Below, one piece after another: positions 61,231-64,000 of a stretch of DNA of 64,000 bases (position 1 is its first letter; every line of letters starts with the position of its first letter). The translations under genes were made by a program, and so were the position numbers. The notes below the pieces were generated by a model. That model saw only the letters and a program-made list of their open reading frames with translations. It was not told where the DNA came from and ran no database searches. The stretch is from Ruficoccus amylovorans (lineage in GTDB: Bacteria; Verrucomicrobiota; Verrucomicrobiia; Opitutales; Cerasicoccaceae): positions 1 to 64,000 of the forward strand of contig NZ_JACHVB010000060.1 of the NCBI RefSeq assembly GCF_014230085.1, read 5' to 3'.

Positions 61231-62862
61231 ATGATCCATAAACCGACCACTATCACCCGCCCTGTTTCACTCGCGCTGTGCCTTTGGCTCGCCCTCTTGC
61301 TCCTGCCCTTGCACACGTCCCTCGCCAAGCTCGAGGTGCCCTCCTTCTTCGGGGACCACATGGTACTGCAACGGGAGGCTCCGATCAAACTCTGGGGAAA
61401 GGGCGATAACGGCACAACCATCACCGTGCGGCTGGAGAACCAAAACGCGCAGACGACCGTGAAAAACGGACACTGGCAGTTGGAGCTTCCGCCCATGAAA
61501 GCTGGCGGGCCTTATCCAATGAAGATTTCCGACGGCACTACGACACTGACGTTTTCGGACGTCCAGGTCGGTGAGGTTATTTTACTGGCCGGCCAGTCCA
61601 ATGCCCGCTGGCAGATCAGTCGGACGGCGGATGCCCCCGCCCGTATCGCAATGGCACGCGCAGGCAGCGGCACGATTCGTCAATTCTGCCACGACTATCG
61701 GGCTGCCAGTCAACCGCAATTCGATGTACTCAACGGCAAATGGATCGCCAACGACCCTCAACAGGTCGGTCTATTCTCTCTGCTGGGTTATTACTACGCA
61801 CAAGCCCTGCAACGCAACAATCCCAACGTCCCCATCGGCATAATCGAAGTTGCTGTCGGCGGAACTCGCGTAAAAAGCTGGTTCACTCCACGCATGCTGG
61901 CGGAGCACCCCTCCGCCCACGAAGTCCTGGTACGCTACCAAGAAGCGATTCCCGCCGAACGGCAAAAATACGACAATCTCCTCAAGCAATACAATGCCAG
62001 CGCCGAAGCCGCGAAAGCTGCCGGTAAACCCACCCCGGCCAAACCTTCCGCCATCAAATACGGCCCCCTCGACGAGAACCACCCGCAGCGCCCCGGCGGT
62101 TACTACAACGGACGCGTAGCTCCTTTTCGCGGACTGTCGGCCCGCGCCGTGATCTGGTATCAGGGTGAAAGCGACGCCGCCGTCAACCTTCCGCCCAGCG
62201 ACCGCGAGCACTATGCCGAACAACTTGAAGCCATGATCAGCGCGTGGCGGCAGGACTGGGACAACGACTCTCTGCCCTTCATGGTCGTACAGTTACCATC
62301 GTTCCAGAGCACAAGCTTTAACTACGTGCCCATCCGGGCCGCGCAGGCCGAAGCCGTTGAAGCCCTGAAGAACGCGGGATTGGTCGTAACGCTCGACACC
62401 GGTAATCCCGACGACATCCACCCCTACGGCAAGCAAGTCGTCGCCGAGCGTTTGGCAGACATGACCCAGGGCATCATCACCGGTAGCCGCTGGGAACAGC
62501 AGAGCCCGAACCTGATCAAGGCCGACCGGCAGGGCCGCGTCGTGCTGTTGGAATTCTCGTGTCCCGGAGACAGCGTGCTGCGCAATGCCTCTGCCAGCGT
62601 CGAGCTTCTGCTCGAAATGATCCGCGGCAAACAGCAGCAGGCGCTTCCGCTCAGCGGATTCGAACTCGTGGATGCGGAGGGACACGCCCACCCGGTCTCC
62701 GCCCAGTTGCTCGGCTCGAACAAAGTAAGACTCTGGAGTGAAGAAGTCAGCGAGCCAGTACGCGTGAACTACCTGCAAGCAGACAATGTATTATCAACGA
62801 TCAGCCTTTACAATTCCGAAGGCTATCCGGTCGGCCCGTTCTCCGTCGATCTGACGCGGTAG
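61231..62862 (+). CDS. Sialate O-acetylesterase-like SGNH esterase
   Basis: A 543-residue exported esterase (signal peptide LALCLWLALLLLPLHTSLA). N-terminal beta domain LEVPSFFGDHMVLQREAPI (conserved FSDHMVLQ start), then GEVILLAGQSNARWQ (catalytic Ser about 123; N-A-R replaces the usual N-M), VIWYQGESDAAV and PDDIHPYGKQVVAERL (Asp/His). C-terminal beta-sandwich ends near 62862. Smaller than the paralogue at 45187, lacking its inserted domain. Probably deacetylates glycans at the cell surface or periplasm. Confidence 0.85.
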   Translation: MIHKPTTITRPVSLALCLWLALLLLPLHTSLAKLEVPSFFGDHMVLQREAPIKLWGKGDNGTTITVRLENQNAQTTVKNGHWQLELPPMKAGGPYPMKISDGTTTLTFSDVQVGEVILLAGQSNARWQISRTADAPARIAMARAGSGTIRQFCHDYRAASQPQFDVLNGKWIANDPQQVGLFSLLGYYYAQALQRNNPNVPIGIIEVAVGGTRVKSWFTPRMLAEHPSAHEVLVRYQEAIPAERQKYDNLLKQYNASAEAAKAAGKPTPAKPSAIKYGPLDENHPQRPGGYYNGRVAPFRGLSARAVIWYQGESDAAVNLPPSDREHYAEQLEAMISAWRQDWDNDSLPFMVVQLPSFQSTSFNYVPIRAAQAEAVEALKNAGLVVTLDTGNPDDIHPYGKQVVAERLADMTQGIITGSRWEQQSPNLIKADRQGRVVLLEFSCPGDSVLRNASASVELLLEMIRGKQQQALPLSGFELVDAEGHAHPVSAQLLGSNKVRLWSEEVSEPVRVNYLQADNVLSTISLYNSEGYPVGPFSVDLTR

Positions 62863-63077
62863 AATAAACAACCATGCGCATCACCGCACCCGACAGGCAC
62901 GAGCGCTCGGGGCTCCACTCGGCTTAAAATCAGCTTTCCGCAACAGGAAATAAGCAGGTCTATAACATAAACGCGCATCCACTGGCCCGTGCAATTGACA
63001 CGTATATGGACAATTACAAACATTCCCATTATCAAGTTTACCACCTTGTTAATTAGAACCCCCAACGTTTACGCATT

Positions 63078-64000
63078 ATGCAATCAAAGTATTCGATCCT
63101 GGCACTGACTTTGCTATCTTCGGCCTCGTGGATGAGCGCTCAAACAACCAATTGGACGAACACCGGAACAGGTGATTGGAGCACCGTCTCGAACTGGAGT
63201 TCAGGCCTTCCTTCTGCCACCGTGAATGCTCAAATCAACCTGGGAGAGGCGCAAGTAACCACAAGCGCGCAAGCCAAACTGGTAACAATCGGCGTAGCGA
63301 CAAACGGGAAGCTCTCCGTCCAGACCGGCGCCGAACTCATCACGAGTGACCGCCTGAATCTTGGCCTCAACGGCGGCACCGGCACATATGAACAAAGCGG
63401 AGGGACGGTCAATGTCACAGAATTCCGCTTCAACACGAACGGCAGCAGCATGAAGATAACCGGCGGGTCATTCGTATCCAACGCCAAGAGCTATCTGGCC
63501 ATCAGCACAAATACCAGCAAAGGAACAACCCTCAGCCTGGAAGGAGGCTCACTGACAATAAACGGCAACCTTGTGCTGGCACGAGACGGCAGTGGCATTT
63601 TTAAGGTTTCCGGCGGCTCGTTCAGCGGCACTTACCTGACCTCCGAAAACAACGGCTCGGGTGAAATGCAGATACTCGGGTCCGGCGCCTCCTCCATCTC
63701 ATTCAGCACATCCATCATGGCGGGCGCACTCAATACCCTCATGTATTCCTTCGACAGTGGCGGCGTCACCACCGTCGAGGTGGGAGCCCACGCGGACTTG
63801 ACAGGCGTTACTTTTGTCTTCGACGACATGCCCGGGTTCAGCGCGCAGATCGGTGACACCTTCACGCTGGTTCAGTCGCGTAATACAGCTGGCAATATCA
63901 CGATTGATGAGAACCCGACAATCTCCTCGCTGGGCAACTACCAGTTCAGCTTGGCAGTGGTCGATGTCGACGGATACGATACCCTTCAGGCGACAGTCAC
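63078..64000 (+). CDS. Autotransporter-type beta-strand surface protein (3' end outside window)
   Basis: From ATG 63078 an open frame continues to the window end (307 codons). After a signal peptide (SILALTLLSSASWMSAQ) it reads NWTNTGTGDWSTVSNWSSGL, the typical start of autotransporter-associated beta-strand and PEP-CTERM proteins, with repeated GxLSVxxGAxL, GGTVNVTEFRFNTNG and GGSLTINGNLVLARDGSG units. No C-terminal sorting signal is visible because the gene is cut off. Related in style to 38127-39707. Probably a surface-anchored beta-helical protein. Confidence 0.75.
   Translation, partial: MQSKYSILALTLLSSASWMSAQTTNWTNTGTGDWSTVSNWSSGLPSATVNAQINLGEAQVTTSAQAKLVTIGVATNGKLSVQTGAELITSDRLNLGLNGGTGTYEQSGGTVNVTEFRFNTNGSSMKITGGSFVSNAKSYLAISTNTSKGTTLSLEGGSLTINGNLVLARDGSGIFKVSGGSFSGTYLTSENNGSGEMQILGSGASSISFSTSIMAGALNTLMYSFDSGGVTTVEVGAHADLTGVTFVFDDMPGFSAQIGDTFTLVQSRNTAGNITIDENPTISSLGNYQFSLAVVDVDGYDTLQATV

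Overview
The window looks like a chromosomal stretch of a marine or gut polysaccharide-degrading Verrucomicrobiota bacterium, most likely class Opitutia (Opitutales/Puniceicoccales type). Evidence from the sequence: a giant 'Verru_Chthon cassette protein A' homologue, five type II pseudopilin-like proteins (two with the exact H-X9-DG tail), three proteins with PEP-CTERM-type tails, and dense blocks of lyases, esterases, a sulfatase, symporters and AraC/LacI regulators. No rRNA, complete tRNA or CRISPR array was seen.

Layout. 1-2 kb: the end of a small operon (partial gene, membrane-anchored protein, PqiA-like membrane protein, secreted protein). 2-5.4 kb: the integrase end of an integrative element: SF3/D5-type helicase, a GGGGACA repeat region, a MITE-like element, and a tyrosine recombinase. 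It ends at a 46-bp 3' half of a tRNA-Val gene (5392-5437), so the rest of the element, with the intact tRNA, should lie left of the window. 5.5-19 kb: catabolic module 1 (AraC regulator, GH20-like hexosaminidase, pseudopilin, heparinase II/III, Verru_Chthon A and its partner; divergently a secreted protein, a PEP-CTERM protein and an SSS symporter). 19-29.6 kb: module 2, which looks pectin/rhamnogalacturonan directed (MFS transporter, SGNH esterase, two PL22-type oligogalacturonate lyases, PEP-CTERM protein, AraC, Gfo/Idh/MocA oxidoreductase, pseudopilin). 29.6-31.9 kb: a scar of decayed mobile DNA (IS3 orfB piece, integrase tail piece, BrnTA toxin-antitoxin, a second tRNA 3' fragment, a HEPN gene with a broken MNT partner, and an inverted copy of a segment from 1.4 kb). 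31.9-44.8 kb: module 3 (SSS symporter, LacI regulator, two pseudopilins, sulfatase, PEP-CTERM beta-strand protein, DapA-family aldolase, FG-GAP repeat protein, LamG protein). 45-64 kb: module 4 (two sialate O-acetylesterase-like proteins, OprB-type porin, GH78-like rhamnosidase, kelch-SSS fusion, modular heparinase-like protein, AraC, Gfo/Idh/MocA, pseudopilin, and the start of a beta-strand surface protein), with an HsdR remnant and a decayed Verru_Chthon A/partner pair in between.

How it may work together: each module pairs a regulator and an inner-membrane transporter with exported depolymerases, cytoplasmic sugar-processing enzymes, and surface or pilin-like proteins. No SusC/SusD pair is present; an OprB-type porin and SSS/MFS carriers take their place. 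The repeated presence of pseudopilins and of Verru_Chthon A with a co-conserved secreted partner suggests (inference) that extracellular filament or minor-pilin structures are deployed together with particular polysaccharides. The partner protein, seen once intact and once as a decayed copy fused in the same order, is the best candidate for an undescribed component.
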